IMG/VR virus record: IMGVR_UViG_3300027749_000230
Location: 1-39,759 of that record
DNA: 39,759 bases
Direction: 5' to 3' (one strand)
DNA from: a virus
A program made the position numbers and the translations under genes. The notes beneath the pieces were generated by a model. It had not been told where the DNA came from, did not search any database, and saw only the letters and a program-made list of their open reading frames with translations. This document shows positions 24,603 through 34,864 of the stretch, piece after piece (position 1 is the first letter of the stretch; every line of letters starts with the position of its first letter).

Positions 24603-25916
24603 TTACGATACAAGTTTATAATCGGCTAATGTATAATGAGTGTAAAAATTTCTAAAATATTCTCCTTCAAATGGCTCTGTTCTACCGTGTAAGCAGTTAG
24701 CAGATTCGTAGAGGATCATATCACCTGGTTCAGCATATACTTTATGCCAATTTCCATTGTGATCTTGAAAATCTAATGGCCAATCTTTATTTACTTTCTT
24801 ATCAACAATAATAATAGAAGATATGTGATGTGTTGCTAAACTATCCGTGTGATTTTCCAATATTGCACCGTTTTTATAAGATCTAATACCGTATATCCAC
24901 TTTGGCTTTATTTTTGCTTTGTGTTCAATAAACTCTTCGTGGATAGGTTGTAACTCATCGATAATAATTTCCTTTATTCTATGGCAATTGTCCATATTAA
25001 ATATCTCAACATCAGCTACCTCACCTTTATCGTTATGAATAAAGTTTTCCATTCCAGCCCATCTTTCTACTGTTTTTACATTTTGAAGTAGTAAGTAAGC
25101 TTCCTGAATTAATCTCCAAGTATTCGTAGGTACTTTAACTACTTTAAAGCCAAGCTCAGTAAGCTTAGGCAAATCTTCTTTTGTCCTAAATTCAATCGTG
25201 TTTTTATTTTGCTCATGATATTCATTTGCTAATCTAGCATCCTCTGCACTATTCCACTCATTAACTCTAAACCACTTAGTAATGATAATCTTTTTACCTT
25301 TAACAACAGGGGTACCTGCGTGTAGGCTAGCTGGATTTTCTGTACCTTGGCCATTGGAATTTCTCCATACTACAGCCATTCCTTTTTTAGGCTTAATAGA
25401 TAAGTTATCTAACTCTGGAAAGTTTGTTTCACCACCTTCCTCTACATCGTTCAAATAGATCATAAAGGTATATGTACGTTGTCCACTTGATAAACAATGA
25501 TTAATATAACCATCACCTTCAAAATAATCTCGGTGGTGTCTAAATTCTTGTCCTTCTTGGTAAATTTGCCCCTGCATGTTTTCACCATTTGCTTCTGGAA
25601 TACCTAATATATTACTTATTCTTTGATTAAGTGTTTTAACAGTAGGATCGGAATCTACCAAAGTAGAAGTTGAGCTTGTTCTCGACTCCATTACCGTGCT
25701 TGCTGTATTTCCAGCTCCGGCTACTTGAGATCTATAGCTAGTTTTTTCAATGATAGAGCATAGGTAATCGCATTCTTCGTCAGTTACAAAGTTGTCAATC
25801 GTAAAAAATTCTAATCCCGATTGATTAGGAATATGTACTCTAGGATATTGAGTATGTAATCGTCTCCTTCTCTCGCAAGGAGTACATTCTTCTATTGGTT
25901 TTACTTCTGTTTCCAT
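24603..25916 (-). CDS. Tandem 2-oxoglutarate/Fe(II) dioxygenase, prolyl-4-hydroxylase-like
   Basis: A 437-aa protein with two complete dioxygenase sites. Domain 1 (about 35-220) matches the prolyl 4-hydroxylase alpha pattern: FRHHRDYF (Fe ligands H128, D130), RTYTFMIYLNDVEEGGETNF, IKPKKGMAVVWRN, then SLHAGTPVVKGKKIIITKWF with H199 and the 2-oxoglutarate Lys K209 ten residues later. Domain 2 (about 250-437) has LENHTDS (H356, D358), AEPGDMILYES, CLHGRTEPFEG (H410) and YFRNFYTHY with R422 as probable 2-oxoglutarate ligand. Such enzymes hydroxylate proline or other side chains with release of CO2 and succinate. A CxxC lies at 11-14. It sits between a heptosyltransferase-like gene and a glycosyltransferase fusion and one gene from a Pro/Ala/Thr-rich virion protein, so peptidyl-proline in that protein is the likely substrate (inference). 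Confidence 0.88.
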   Translation of the reverse strand: METEVKPIEECTPCERRRRLHTQYPRVHIPNQSGLEFFTIDNFVTDEECDYLCSIIEKTSYRSQVAGAGNTASTVMESRTSSTSTLVDSDPTVKTLNQRISNILGIPEANGENMQGQIYQEGQEFRHHRDYFEGDGYINHCLSSGQRTYTFMIYLNDVEEGGETNFPELDNLSIKPKKGMAVVWRNSNGQGTENPASLHAGTPVVKGKKIIITKWFRVNEWNSAEDARLANEYHEQNKNTIEFRTKEDLPKLTELGFKVVKVPTNTWRLIQEAYLLLQNVKTVERWAGMENFIHNDKGEVADVEIFNMDNCHRIKEIIIDELQPIHEEFIEHKAKIKPKWIYGIRSYKNGAILENHTDSLATHHISSIIIVDKKVNKDWPLDFQDHNGNWHKVYAEPGDMILYESANCLHGRTEPFEGEYFRNFYTHYTLADYKLVS

Positions 25917-25928
25917 GTTTACCTTAGT

Positions 25929-26804
25929 TTATTTTTGGTTTTTTATTGATGTTATTACGTCGTTTACATTAAAAATTTCTTCTTCGCTGCTGTATGGAAA
26001 TCCTAATAAATCTCCACTGATATTAAATCTAGTAAAATAAGCGTTGCGTAACTCAGGTTTAACTGTAAAAGGATTAGCTGTTATATTACTGTGTATGTCG
26101 TAGCCAAACACTTCAGGTTTATTTGCTATCCAACATACAGTTGAAGGTAAGTTCATGCTAGCTGCTACATGCTGTGCAAAACTATCCATAAATAAACGCT
26201 TAGTAGACATTGAAATCAATACACAAATCGATCTAAAGCTATCTGTTATTGTAAAAGCACCTTCTAAATTTAATTGATCTTCTCTTCTAATATGTGCAAC
26301 ATTGTATTTGCTTTTAAACTCCTCTACTATAGATAATGCAACTTTATGAGGAATATCACGTGCCCATGAATATTTTAAATCCGTTGGCAAGCCACCATTT
26401 GTTTGTAAAAGTAGAATAGGTTTGTCAGATGTAAACTTACTACTGAAAAAATCAATCTCCCTCTGATTTAGGTGTATTTTTGGCTGTTCGCCATTGTAAT
26501 TTACACCAAACATCTCACACCATGTTTTAATTAGGTGTTCATTTTGCATTACGTGTTCAGTTTGGAGATATGGATCATGTGCAAGGATTTTAAAGTCTTG
26601 GTTTTCAATATACTCGTTGTAAAAGTAACTAAGGTCTCCAAAAGCAAAAGCACGATAAACGTGAGGATTATTTAAAAATGCATCTGGGTAGGCAGAAATT
26701 ACAATTAATTTACTGTCAGGGTATTGCTTTTTGATAGCTTCACACACTGCTGTAGCCATTACACATTTACCAATACCACCGTTAATTTGGAATACAATAT
26801 TCAT
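25929..26804 (-). CDS. Heptosyltransferase-like (GT9/GT-B) glycosyltransferase
   Basis: A 291-aa protein resembling ADP-heptose:LPS heptosyltransferases. The N-terminal Rossmann motif is VFQINGGIGKCVMATAVCEA (usually GGxGD; the Asp is Lys here), followed by YPDSKLIVISAYPDAFLNNP. The C-terminal half has PILLLQTNGG, SWARDIPHKVA, and MDSFAQHVAASMNLPSTVCW, the donor-site pattern of GT9. It lacks a signal peptide and membrane helix. It is the first gene of the modification cassette, 54 nt after the 468-aa protein gene and 12 nt before the dioxygenase gene. It may start or extend a glycan; whether the donor is a heptose cannot be told. Confidence 0.75.
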   Translation of the reverse strand: MNIVFQINGGIGKCVMATAVCEAIKKQYPDSKLIVISAYPDAFLNNPHVYRAFAFGDLSYFYNEYIENQDFKILAHDPYLQTEHVMQNEHLIKTWCEMFGVNYNGEQPKIHLNQREIDFFSSKFTSDKPILLLQTNGGLPTDLKYSWARDIPHKVALSIVEEFKSKYNVAHIRREDQLNLEGAFTITDSFRSICVLISMSTKRLFMDSFAQHVAASMNLPSTVCWIANKPEVFGYDIHSNITANPFTVKPELRNAYFTRFNISGDLLGFPYSSEEEIFNVNDVITSIKNQK

Positions 26805-26858
26805 AACTATAATTTACATATATTAACTTAAAGAACCAACTTTTTTACACTTGTTTAC

Positions 26859-28265
26859 TTAAAATAGACATGCATCTGTACAATTCGCATATTCACTACC
26901 AGCGTATGCACTAATATCTAAATCGTATGCTTGTGGAGATGTGCTGTAAGCAATGTGGTATACGTAAGCTGTTCCAACATTAATGTAAGTTCCAACACTT
27001 AACGATACTGTCGAATAACCAATTGCTGTAAATGGTGTTGATAAGCAGCTTGGATTTTGGCAATCAAACTGTTCTAATTGATAATAATAGCCTGATGAAG
27101 TTGGTGCAGGGGTAGGAGCGTCTGTAGGAGCAGGTGTAGGTGTAGGTGCATCTGTAGGAGCAGGTGTAGGTGTAGGTGCATCTGTAGGAGCAGGTGTAGG
27201 TGTAGGTGTAGGTGCATCTGTAGGAGCAGGTGTAGGTGTAGGTGTTGGTGCAGTTGTAGGAGCAGTCGTAGGAGCTGGAGTTGGTGCAGTACTTGGAGCT
27301 GGAGTCGTACAAGAAGATTGATTAGATAACGTACCAGCGCTATCAACTATTTCCCAATAGAATATGCCGTTCGAATAATATCCATTTGCTGCAGTAGATA
27401 CACCTAAACTTGGGCTACTATACAATACAGTTCCATTTCCTAATGGTTGCTGGTCGGTATAGTAAGTATAAGGTCCAACAGTTCCATTTAATCCTACAGT
27501 ACAAGAGTCTGTTCCGTATACAATAAAGTCTCCATTGTTATAATTTAAATTATACTGTGAAGGAGGTATGGTTGGTGCAGGAGTTGGTGCAGTTGTTGGA
27601 GCTGTGGTCGGTGCAGTTGTTGGTGCAGTTGTAGGAGCAGTTGTTGGTGCAGTTGTTGGTGCAGTTGTAGGAGCAGTCGTAGGAGCCGTAGTTGGAGCTG
27701 TAGTAGGTGCTGGAGTTGCACAAGAAGTTTGGTTAGATAGCGTACCAGCGCTATCAACTATTTCCCAATAGAATATGCCGTTCGAATAATATCCATTTGC
27801 TGCAACAGAAACACCTAGACTTGGACTACTGTATAATACAGTTCCATTTCCTAATGGTTGTTGAGCAGTATAGTAGGTATAAGGTCCAACTGTTCCATTT
27901 AAACCATAACAAACATCTGTTCCATATACAATAAAGTCTCCATTATTATACGTTAGGCTATATTGTGTAGGAGCTGTTGGTGCAGGAGTTGGTGCTGTAG
28001 TAGGAGCAGTTGTAGGAGCTGTAGTTGGTGCAGGTGTAGGAGCAGCTACCATATTTTGCTTAGCTAACCATTGTGTAGGTGCTTTTGCTGCATATCCAGG
28101 CGCTCCTGTATATAGGTTTACATAGGTTGGGGCATTTCCTTTGTTAGTCCATTGATTTGTTGCAGGAATAGGTGTACCTGTAGCTATAAATACGCCAGTA
28201 TTTACCGCATTCTGCAAATTATTATAACTTACCCACTGACTACTTGATAGCGCTGACCAACTCAT
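26859..28265 (-). CDS. Ala-Pro-Thr-rich virion-type protein with duplicated domain
   Basis: A 468-aa protein. Residues 1-73 are an N-terminal module ([16 protein letters not shown], then [13 protein letters not shown], and QWLAKQN). Linker 1 (74-99), linker 2 (183-235) and linker 3 (321-390) consist of [11 protein letters not shown] and DAPTP units with about 50 Pro in total. Between them are two nearly identical ~83-aa domains at 100-182 and 236-320 ([53 protein letters not shown]). A distinct C-terminal domain at 391-468 contains Cys402, 407, 462 and 466. It overlaps the S74 fibre gene by 26 nt, so it is probably a fibre-associated or tip protein. The long Pro/Thr linkers beside a prolyl hydroxylase-like gene and glycosyltransferases suggest they are hydroxylated and glycosylated. 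No family name can be given with confidence. Confidence 0.8.
   Translation of the reverse strand: MSWSALSSSQWVSYNNLQNAVNTGVFIATGTPIPATNQWTNKGNAPTYVNLYTGAPGYAAKAPTQWLAKQNMVAAPTPAPTTAPTTAPTTAPTPAPTAPTQYSLTYNNGDFIVYGTDVCYGLNGTVGPYTYYTAQQPLGNGTVLYSSPSLGVSVAANGYYSNGIFYWEIVDSAGTLSNQTSCATPAPTTAPTTAPTTAPTTAPTTAPTTAPTTAPTTAPTTAPTTAPTPAPTIPPSQYNLNYNNGDFIVYGTDSCTVGLNGTVGPYTYYTDQQPLGNGTVLYSSPSLGVSTAANGYYSNGIFYWEIVDSAGTLSNQSSCTTPAPSTAPTPAPTTAPTTAPTPTPTPAPTDAPTPTPTPAPTDAPTPTPAPTDAPTPTPAPTDAPTPAPTSSGYYYQLEQFDCQNPSCLSTPFTAIGYSTVSLSVGTYINVGTAYVYHIAYSTSPQAYDLDISAYAGSEYANCTDACLF
27096..27305. repeat. Ala/Pro/Thr/Asp linker repeat 3
   Basis: Tandem repeat of mostly 30-36-bp units coding PTPAPTDA and [10 protein letters not shown] on the minus strand (residues 321-390 of the 468-aa protein). 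Purine/pyrimidine-biased GGTGTAGGTGTAGG runs occur on the plus strand. The repeat number is likely variable. Confidence 0.85.
27561..27719. repeat. Ala/Pro/Thr linker repeat 2
   Basis: About thirteen 12-bp units coding APTT (residues 183-235 of the 468-aa protein), with mixed synonymous codons (GGTGCAGTTGTT, GGAGCAGTTGTA on the plus strand). Synonymous variation suggests the peptide is selected rather than being recent slippage alone. Confidence 0.85.
27969..28046. repeat. Ala/Pro/Thr linker repeat 1
   Basis: The shortest of the three linkers (residues 74-99 of the 468-aa protein), made of APTP and APTT units of 12 bp. Confidence 0.8.
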
Positions 28266-31200
28266 TAATGATATTTTTTAATTCTGTAACTTGTTTCTCT
28301 AATTCTTGAATACGTTTTGTATTCTCATCTATTAATACTGTGTGTACTTGTGTATAATCTACTGCTAATGTATCTCCGTTTTGGTAAACTGCCTCAGGAA
28401 TTAATGTTTGTAATTCTTGAGCACCATATCCAAATCTTGGAGTTGTTCCTTTTGTAGCATCCTTCCAGATGTATACGATTGGAGATACTCTATCTGCTAT
28501 TCTATGAGTAGTTAGATCTCTTGTAAGTATTTCTTTCAGTGTTAAGTCTGAATCAAAACCTCCACCTGTTGCTGTCAATGCACCTCCATTAGAAATAGAT
28601 ACTACTACTCCTCCTGAGTTGTTAAAGGAAGCTAAAGGACCTGTGCTATTGTTAGTAATAGTCATTACAGTACTTGCTGAACTAAAGGTGGCAGTAAGAG
28701 TACCGTTTGCAAGGAAGTTTCCTGTTGTAACAGCATTTGTAGTTGTAGCACCTCTACCTGTTACAGTATCTAAAGTTGAATTATTTCCAATAGTTACTGA
28801 CCCTGTGGCTGCCGATACTGTGATATCTGTACCTGCTACGTTTGAAGTTACACCCGTATTTGCAATTGTTACTGCAGTAGAACCATTGTATGATGCTCCT
28901 GATAAACCTGTACCAATTGTTAAAGCATTAGGAGCTGCAGCTGTAATAGTATTAGTTGTACCGTAGCTTATAGCAGTACCATTAATCGTAGTTCCGGCTG
29001 TTGCACCTGTACCACCATTTGCCACTGCTACTGTTCCCGTTACGTTTGCAGCATTGCCTGAAATATTACCACTTACTCCTGAGCCAGGTACGTTCGAAGC
29101 ATCTAAAGCATAAGAAGCAGATGTAGCAGAAGGTGCATAAGAAGAACTTACAGCGTATGAGCTACTAACTGCATAAGAAGCAGACGTAGCAGAAGGTGCA
29201 TATGATGCACTTACTGCATAAGAAGAACTTACAGCGTATGAGCTACTAACTGCATAAGAAGAGCTTAAAGCTTGAGCAGCGTAAGAAGATGTACCTAAAA
29301 GAGAACCTGTAATTCCTTTGGTAACATTTACTGGACCATCTACTGCTAGAGATCCTGTTATTGTTACTGAGCCAGTGAATTGCTGCGTATTAGTTATACT
29401 GTTACCAAATACATTAGAACCACTGCTGTATACAGTAGATGATGTTACGTATTGAACGTTTAATGTTTGGGCTGTAATAGTTCCTGTTGCTAGTATATTA
29501 GAGGCTGTAAAGTTAGTTGCAAATGAAGCAGTTGCTGCATAATTAGCATTTGAAGCTGTTATCGGCCAAGTATTACTATAGTCGATTATATTTGCTTCAG
29601 CCCATTTTAATTGACTGCTAGTGTATCCTAGTAAAATCACTTGACCTGGATCATAGACGTTTAGAACTCCTATTGCTGTATCTGCGTAAGAAGAACTTAG
29701 GGCATACGAAGAGCTTACTGCGTAAGAACTACTTAGAGTATAAGACGCACTTACCGCATTGGATGATGTTCCAAACAAAGAACCTGTAATTCCTTGAGTA
29801 ACAATTAAACTACCACTTAATATAGTACTACCGCTAACATCTAAAGTAGCATTTGGATTAGGTTGATTAATACCTATACGTCCGCCTGCAGCATCATAGC
29901 TATTATTTGCAGAGTTGTTAAATAAAGTTCCAGATCCAAAAAGTAAACCACCTATATTAATGCCATTCGAATAGTTGTCAGGTAATGTAACACCAGTACC
30001 AATGACAATGTTATTATTACCAATTCCATTAACTCCGACAATATTAGCACCAGCGTTTAATCCAATAAGAGTTGAATAGCTAGCGCTCATTACATTCTTT
30101 CCAGTACCATTTCCAATAAAGTTTGAGTTGTTAGCATTTGTTGCAGCTCGACCAACTTGTGAGCCAAAAAAGTTTGAGTTGTTAGCATTTGTTGCATTAT
30201 ATCCAGCTTGTGGGCCAATAAAATTTGAACAATAAGCATTTGCTGCACCGCTTCCAACTTGGTAGCCAAGAAAGTTTGAGTTACTAGCAGATGTCGCAGT
30301 TCGACCAGCATCAATTCCAAAAAAGTTCGATTGATAAGCATATGTTGCATTACATCCAACTTGTGAGCCAAAAAAGTTTGAGTTGTTAGCATTTGTCGCA
30401 GCGTATCCTGCAAAAGGTCCAAAAAAGTTTGAGTTGTTAGCACATGTTGCATTAACCCCAGTATTGTTTCCAAAAAAGTTTGAGTTGCTAGCAGATGCTG
30501 CATTGCCTCCAACTTCACATCCTAAAAAGTTTGAGTTGCAAGCATTTGTTGCACCTTGACCAGCTCGTGCGCCCATAAAAGTCGAATAGTAAGCATTTGT
30601 TGCACCATAACCAGCATAAAATCCAAAAAAGTTTGAGTTGTTAGCATTTGTTGCACTAGTTCCTGCAGCACCACCAAAAAAGTTTGAGTTGTTAGCACAG
30701 GTTGCACCATCTCCTGCTCCTTGTCCAATAAAGTTTGAGACGAAAGCACATGTTGCATTAGTTCCTGCAGAAACACCAATAAAGTTTGAGCTGTAGACAT
30801 TTGTTGCACCGTTTCCAGCATTATCTCCAAAAAAGTTTGAGTAGTTAGCACAGGTTGCACCACCTCCTGCTGAATTTCCAATAAAGTTTGAGTTACTAGC
30901 AGATGCTGCATTGTATCCTGCTGAATATCCAAAAAAGTTTGAGTTGCAAGCATTTGTTGCCGCATACCCAGCAGCAGCACCAAAAAAGTTTGATTGACAA
31001 GCACGTGTTGCATTACATCCAGCACCTTGTCCTAAAAAGTTTGAATCGTTAGCATTTGTTGCATTACGTCCAGCAGTTTGTCCTAAGAAGTTTGAGTTGT
31101 TAGCATTTGTTGCACTGTTTCCAGCATTAGTTCCTAAGAAGTTTGAGTTGTTAGCATTTGTTGCACCGTTTCCAGCATTAGTTCCTAAGAATAAACTATC

Positions 31201-34200
31201 AACTGTGTTAAAATTAGATGTAGCTGGGTTTTTAGAGTATAGGGTAGATCCACTTGTTTGGATAGATGCGTTAAAGTAGGAAGCACTTAAAGCATATGAA
31301 CTACTCAAAGCGTAGGATGCACTTGTAGAACTTACCGCATAAGAACTACTTAGGGCATAAGAACTACTTAGGGCATAAGAGGAACTAAAGGCATATGAAC
31401 TGCTTACTGCATACGAAGAACTTACTGCATAAGAAGAACTTAAAGCTTGAGCAGCGTAAGAAGCCGTGCCTAAAAGAGATCCTGTAATTCCTTGTGTAGC
31501 ATTTACTGGACCATTTACTGCTAAAGAACCAGTCACTGTTACTGAACCAGTAAATTGCTGAGTGTTTGTACTTACATTACCAAATACATTAGAACCACTA
31601 CTGTATACAGTAGATGATGTTACGTATTGAACATTTAGCGTCTGAGCTGTAATGGTTCCTGTTACTAATACATTAGAAGCCGTAAAGTTAGTTGCAAATG
31701 AAGCAGTCGTTGCTGACGTAGCATAAGAAGAGCTCACAGCATATGAAGAACTTACTGCGTAGGAACTACTTAAAGCATACGATGCACTTGTAGAACTTGT
31801 AGCATAAGAAGAACTTACTGCGTAAGAAGAGCTTACTGCATAAGAGCTACTTAAGACATATGATGCACTTGTAGAACTTATAGCATAAGAAGAACTCACT
31901 GCGTAGGAAGAACTTACTGCATAGGAGCTACTTAAGACATATGATGCACTTGTAGAACTTAAGGCATAAGACGCACTTGTAGAACTTGCTGCGTAGGAAG
32001 AAGTTAGTGCATACGATGCACTTGTAGAACTTATAGCATAAGAAGAACTCACTGCGTAGGAAGAACTTACTGCGTAAGAAGAACTTATTGTATTAAATGC
32101 AAAAGAGCTACTTAATGCATAAGATGCACTTGTAGAACTTGTAGCATAAGAAGAACTTACTGCATAAGAAGAGCTTACTGCGTAAGAAGAACTTACTGCA
32201 TAGGAACTACTTAAAGCATACGATGCAGATGTGGTAGATGCTGCATAAGACGAACTTACTGCGTAAGAAGAACTTACTGCATTTAAAATATAAGAAGCAG
32301 TCGTTGCTTGAGTTGCATAAGAAGCTGTACCAGTTAATGGTCCTACAAATGAAGGAGCATAAAAAGGTGCTGAAGCTGTCCAGTATCCATTTACGACATT
32401 AAAAAGTAAGGAACCTGATCCATATATAGAACTACTATCTGCTACTTTATAGCCACCTGTTGGTAAACCAACTCCATTTGCATAGGTAGTTATTGTGTTT
32501 TGATTGACTAAAACTTGTGATGCAGTTACGTATGATAATGAAGAGGAGCCTAGTACAGTTAAGTTTTGAGTTATAGTCAAAGATCCAGTAATAGTTTGAA
32601 GTGTATTGACAGAGCCGGTATTAATAAAATTAGCACTTCCTGTACCATCTAATAAACTAGAATTAGCTGCTAAATTTATATAAGAGGCAGTAGTTGCGTA
32701 AGAACTATTTATAGCATAAGATGCACTTGTAGAACTTACTGCATACGAAGAACTTAAAGCATAGGAAGAACTTAAAGCGTAGGAAGAACTTAAAGCATAA
32801 GATGCACTTGTAGAAGTTCTACCATAGGAAGAACTTAAAGCATATGAGCTACTCAAAGCATAGGACGCACTTGTAGAACTTCTACTATAGGAAGAACTTA
32901 AAGCATAAGATGCACTTGTAGAAGTTCTACCATAGGAAGAACTTAAAGCATACGAGCTACTCACTGCATATGAACTACTCACTACATAAGAAGAACTTAG
33001 AGCATAAGAACTACTCAAAGCATATGATGCACTTGTAGCATTATCCGCTTGTTGTGTGTAAGAAGAACTTAAAGCATAAGATGCACTTGTAGCATTATCT
33101 GCTTGTTGTGTGTAAGAAGAACTTAAAGCATAAGATGCACTTGTAGCATTATCTGCTTGGTTTGTATAAGAAGAACTCAAAGCATATGATGCACTTGTAG
33201 CATTATCTGCTTGTTGTGTGTAAGAAGAACTTAAAGCATAAGATGCACTTGTAGCATTATCTGCTTGTTCTGTGTAAGAAGAATTCAAAGCATATGATGC
33301 ACTTGTAGCATTCGTTGCATAATCGGCATTTGAAGCTGTTATTGGCCAATTATTACTATAGTCAGTAATACCTGCTATGCCCCAGTCTAACTCACTACCA
33401 GTATATCCTAGTGTAATTGTATAATTTAGATCATAAGCGTTTAGAACTCCTACTGCTACGTTTGCATAAGAACTAGTTGAAGCATAGGAAGATTTTGCAG
33501 CATAAGATGCACTTGTAGAAGTTCTACCATAAGAGGAACTTACGGCATAAGAACTACTTACTGCATAAGATGCACTTGTAGAACTTGCAGCATAGGAAGA
33601 ACTTAAAGCATAAGAACTACTTACTGCATAAGATGCACTTGTAGAAGTTCTACTAAAAGAAGAACTTAAAGCGTAGGAAGAACTTACCGTAAAAGAACTA
33701 CTTAAAGCGTAGGAAGAACTTAAAGCTTGAGTAGCATAAGAAGAGGTACCCAACAACGATCCTGTAATGCCTTGAGTGGCGCTTACTGGACCATTTACTG
33801 CTAAAGAACCAGTTATCGTTACTGAACCAGTAAATTGTTGTGTGTTTGTGCTTAAATTACCAAATACATTAGAACCACTACTGTATACAGTAGATGATGT
33901 TACGTATTGAACGTTTAATGTTTGGGCTGTAATGGTTCCTGTTACTAATATATTAGAAGCTGTAAAGTTAGTTGCGAAAGAGGCAGTTGCTGCATAATTA
34001 GCATTTGAAGCTGTTATCGGCCAAGTATTGCTATAGTCAACTATATTTGCTTCTGCCCATTTTAATTGACTACTAGTGTATCCTAGTAAAATCACTTGAC
34101 CTGGATCATAAACGTTTAGAACTCCTATTGCTGTATCTGCGTAGGAAGAACTTAAAGCATAAGATGCACTTGTAGAACTTCTAGCATATGAAGAACTTAT

Positions 34201-34806
34201 TGCATAAGAAGAACTTAAAGCATAAGATGCACTTGTAGAACTTCTAGCATAAGAAGAACTTAGTGCATATGAACTACTTAAAGCATATGAAGCTGATACT
34301 GAGGCATCGGAGCCTGGTGCGTAGGAAGCCGATAAAGCATAAGAGGAACTTAATGCGTATGAAGAACTAACAGCACTACTTGCTTGATTTGCATAGGAGC
34401 TGCTTAAAGCATAAGATGCACTAATCGCATTAGATCCTGTACCTGAAAACGATCCTGTAATTCCTCGAGTAACAATTAAGCTACCACTTAATGTAGTATT
34501 GCCTACTTGAGTAGTAGAACCAGCTATGTTGACTGTACCTGACACATATAATGCACCTGATGCTGCATTTGCTCCGTATAATTGAGTTTGATATCCGTTA
34601 TAGGTCGTTCCGTTACCAACTGCTAAAGTTCCACTTAAGGCAGTAGAGCCGGTTACACTTAAACTGCCAGTTATCTGAGCTGAGCCGTTAATTGTAGCAT
34701 TATTACCTATATTTACACTATTTGAAACATATAACGAACCTGTAATTTGTTCGTCGTTCAGGGATACAATACCATTTCTGGCTACGAAAGCGTTAGTTAC
34801 TGACAT
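28240..34806 (-). CDS. Giant tail fibre with C-terminal S74 intramolecular chaperone
   Basis: A 2188-aa fibre. The N-terminus ([20 protein letters not shown]) leads into GSLxVxGS-type beta repeats. Most of the shaft is Y-A-[LV]-S-S-S hexapeptides interrupted by SSTSAS units, five 18-residue [18 protein letters not shown] units, three near-identical [20 protein letters not shown] modules and three GVLNxYD modules. Residues about 1200-1585 carry about 23 copies of a 17-residue NSNFFGxxAGxxATxAx repeat reminiscent of YadA-type heads. After a [20 protein letters not shown] segment the C-terminus (about 2081-2188) is a Peptidase_S74 domain: S2086-D-x3-K2091, [32 protein letters not shown] and a terminal coiled coil. 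S74 domains fold the trimer and cut themselves off using this Ser-Lys pair. A hairpin leader and a GACTATTTATAT motif precede the gene. Confidence 0.9.
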   Translation of the reverse strand: MSVTNAFVARNGIVSLNDEQITGSLYVSNSVNIGNNATINGSAQITGSLSVTGSTALSGTLAVGNGTTYNGYQTQLYGANAASGALYVSGTVNIAGSTTQVGNTTLSGSLIVTRGITGSFSGTGSNAISASYALSSSYANQASSAVSSSYALSSSYALSASYAPGSDASVSASYALSSSYALSSSYARSSTSASYALSSSYAISSSYARSSTSASYALSSSYADTAIGVLNVYDPGQVILLGYTSSQLKWAEANIVDYSNTWPITASNANYAATASFATNFTASNILVTGTITAQTLNVQYVTSSTVYSSGSNVFGNLSTNTQQFTGSVTITGSLAVNGPVSATQGITGSLLGTSSYATQALSSSYALSSSFTVSSSYALSSSFSRTSTSASYAVSSSYALSSSYAASSTSASYAVSSSYAVSSSYGRTSTSASYAAKSSYASTSSYANVAVGVLNAYDLNYTITLGYTGSELDWGIAGITDYSNNWPITASNADYATNATSASYALNSSYTEQADNATSASYALSSSYTQQADNATSASYALSSSYTNQADNATSASYALSSSYTQQADNATSASYALSSSYTQQADNATSASYALSSSYALSSSYVVSSSYAVSSSYALSSSYGRTSTSASYALSSSYSRSSTSASYALSSSYALSSSYGRTSTSASYALSSSYALSSSYALSSSYAVSSTSASYAINSSYATTASYINLAANSSLLDGTGSANFINTGSVNTLQTITGSLTITQNLTVLGSSSLSYVTASQVLVNQNTITTYANGVGLPTGGYKVADSSSIYGSGSLLFNVVNGYWTASAPFYAPSFVGPLTGTASYATQATTASYILNAVSSSYAVSSSYAASTTSASYALSSSYAVSSSYAVSSSYAVSSSYATSSTSASYALSSSFAFNTISSSYAVSSSYAVSSSYAISSTSASYALTSSYAASSTSASYALSSTSASYVLSSSYAVSSSYAVSSSYAISSTSASYVLSSSYAVSSSYAVSSSYATSSTSASYALSSSYAVSSSYAVSSSYATSATTASFATNFTASNVLVTGTITAQTLNVQYVTSSTVYSSGSNVFGNVSTNTQQFTGSVTVTGSLAVNGPVNATQGITGSLLGTASYAAQALSSSYAVSSSYAVSSSYAFSSSYALSSSYALSSSYAVSSTSASYALSSSYALSASYFNASIQTSGSTLYSKNPATSNFNTVDSLFLGTNAGNGATNANNSNFLGTNAGNSATNANNSNFLGQTAGRNATNANDSNFLGQGAGCNATRACQSNFFGAAAGYAATNACNSNFFGYSAGYNAASASNSNFIGNSAGGGATCANYSNFFGDNAGNGATNVYSSNFIGVSAGTNATCAFVSNFIGQGAGDGATCANNSNFFGGAAGTSATNANNSNFFGFYAGYGATNAYYSTFMGARAGQGATNACNSNFLGCEVGGNAASASNSNFFGNNTGVNATCANNSNFFGPFAGYAATNANNSNFFGSQVGCNATYAYQSNFFGIDAGRTATSASNSNFLGYQVGSGAANAYCSNFIGPQAGYNATNANNSNFFGSQVGRAATNANNSNFIGNGTGKNVMSASYSTLIGLNAGANIVGVNGIGNNNIVIGTGVTLPDNYSNGINIGGLLFGSGTLFNNSANNSYDAAGGRIGINQPNPNATLDVSGSTILSGSLIVTQGITGSLFGTSSNAVSASYTLSSSYAVSSSYALSSSYADTAIGVLNVYDPGQVILLGYTSSQLKWAEANIIDYSNTWPITASNANYAATASFATNFTASNILATGTITAQTLNVQYVTSSTVYSSGSNVFGNSITNTQQFTGSVTITGSLAVDGPVNVTKGITGSLLGTSSYAAQALSSSYAVSSSYAVSSSYAVSASYAPSATSASYAVSSSYAVSSSYAPSATSASYALDASNVPGSGVSGNISGNAANVTGTVAVANGGTGATAGTTINGTAISYGTTNTITAAAPNALTIGTGLSGASYNGSTAVTIANTGVTSNVAGTDITVSAATGSVTIGNNSTLDTVTGRGATTTNAVTTGNFLANGTLTATFSSASTVMTITNNSTGPLASFNNSGGVVVSISNGGALTATGGGFDSDLTLKEILTRDLTTHRIADRVSPIVYIWKDATKGTTPRFGYGAQELQTLIPEAVYQNGDTLAVDYTQVHTVLIDENTKRIQELEKQVTELKNIINELVSAIK
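29267..29529. repeat. Shared ~260-bp fibre module, copy 3 of the S74 fibre
   Basis: Codes [10 protein letters not shown] preceded by NFTASN...[17 protein letters not shown] and SNVFG...[15 protein letters not shown]. By eye it is nearly identical to four other copies in this window (31440-31705, 33722-33985, 36866-37130, 38754-39020). Confidence 0.8.
30050..31205. repeat. 51-bp tandem repeat (about 23 copies), 17-aa NSNFFG units
   Basis: Regular 51-bp period with the core AAAAAAGTTTGAGTTGTTAG on the plus strand, coding NSNFFGxxAGxxATNAN on the minus strand. Copies share the frame, and variable positions cluster at the two residues before AG and the two before AT. Several copies contain Cys. 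It lies in the 2188-aa fibre. Confidence 0.9.
31440..31705. repeat. Shared ~260-bp fibre module, copy 2 of the S74 fibre
   Basis: Codes the [20 protein letters not shown] block through [16 protein letters not shown]. Close to the other four copies in the two fibre genes. Confidence 0.8.
33030..33305. repeat. 54-bp tandem repeat, about five copies
   Basis: Exact or near-exact 54-bp units (GCACTTGTAGCATTATCTGC core on the plus strand) coding [18 protein letters not shown], 18 residues, in the shaft of the S74 fibre. Three units differ from each other only at a few bases, suggesting recent amplification. Confidence 0.85.
33722..33985. repeat. Shared ~260-bp fibre module, copy 1 of the S74 fibre
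   Basis: Codes [20 protein letters not shown] through [16 protein letters not shown]. Its flank at about 33985-34150 ([20 protein letters not shown]) is also duplicated, near 29530-29690. Confidence 0.8.
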
Positions 34807-34831
34807 CTATTTTGTGCCTTGGTTCACTGTC

Positions 34832-34844
34832 CCCAAAGCTTGGG
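34832..34844 (-). promoter_or_regulatory. Leader hairpin of the S74 fibre gene
   Basis: In minus-strand RNA, CCCAA-GCU-UUGGG forms a 5-bp hairpin between the CTATTTATA motif and the ATG at 34806. The segment CUUUGG (from 34838) can alternatively pair with CCAAGG (34822-34817), so two exclusive folds are possible. A regulatory role is inference. Confidence 0.4.
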
Positions 34845-34854
34845 TTTATTTACA

Positions 34855-34863
34855 TATAAATAG
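34855..34863 (-). promoter_or_regulatory. CTATTTATA motif before S74 fibre gene
   Basis: Minus strand TAGACTATTTATATGTAAAT, 48 nt upstream of the fibre ATG and just after the stop of the 57-aa gene at 34865. It shares GACTATTTATAT with the copy at the head of the sheath operon. Confidence 0.45.
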
Positions 34864-34864
34864 T

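Noticed and set aside
27568-27771. Plus-strand open frame coding (VGA)n
   Set aside because: It is the exact reverse complement of the Ala-Pro-Thr linker of the 468-aa protein; the repeat simply lacks stops in other frames.
30090-31025. Minus-strand open frames rich in QTFLxxxL repeats inside the S74 fibre gene
   Set aside because: Out-of-frame readings of the 51-bp repeat, whose length is a multiple of three and therefore keeps several frames open.
30050-31205. CRISPR-like regular spacing
   Set aside because: The 51-bp units are coding, in frame and similar over their whole length; there are no unique spacers between constant repeats and no cas genes.
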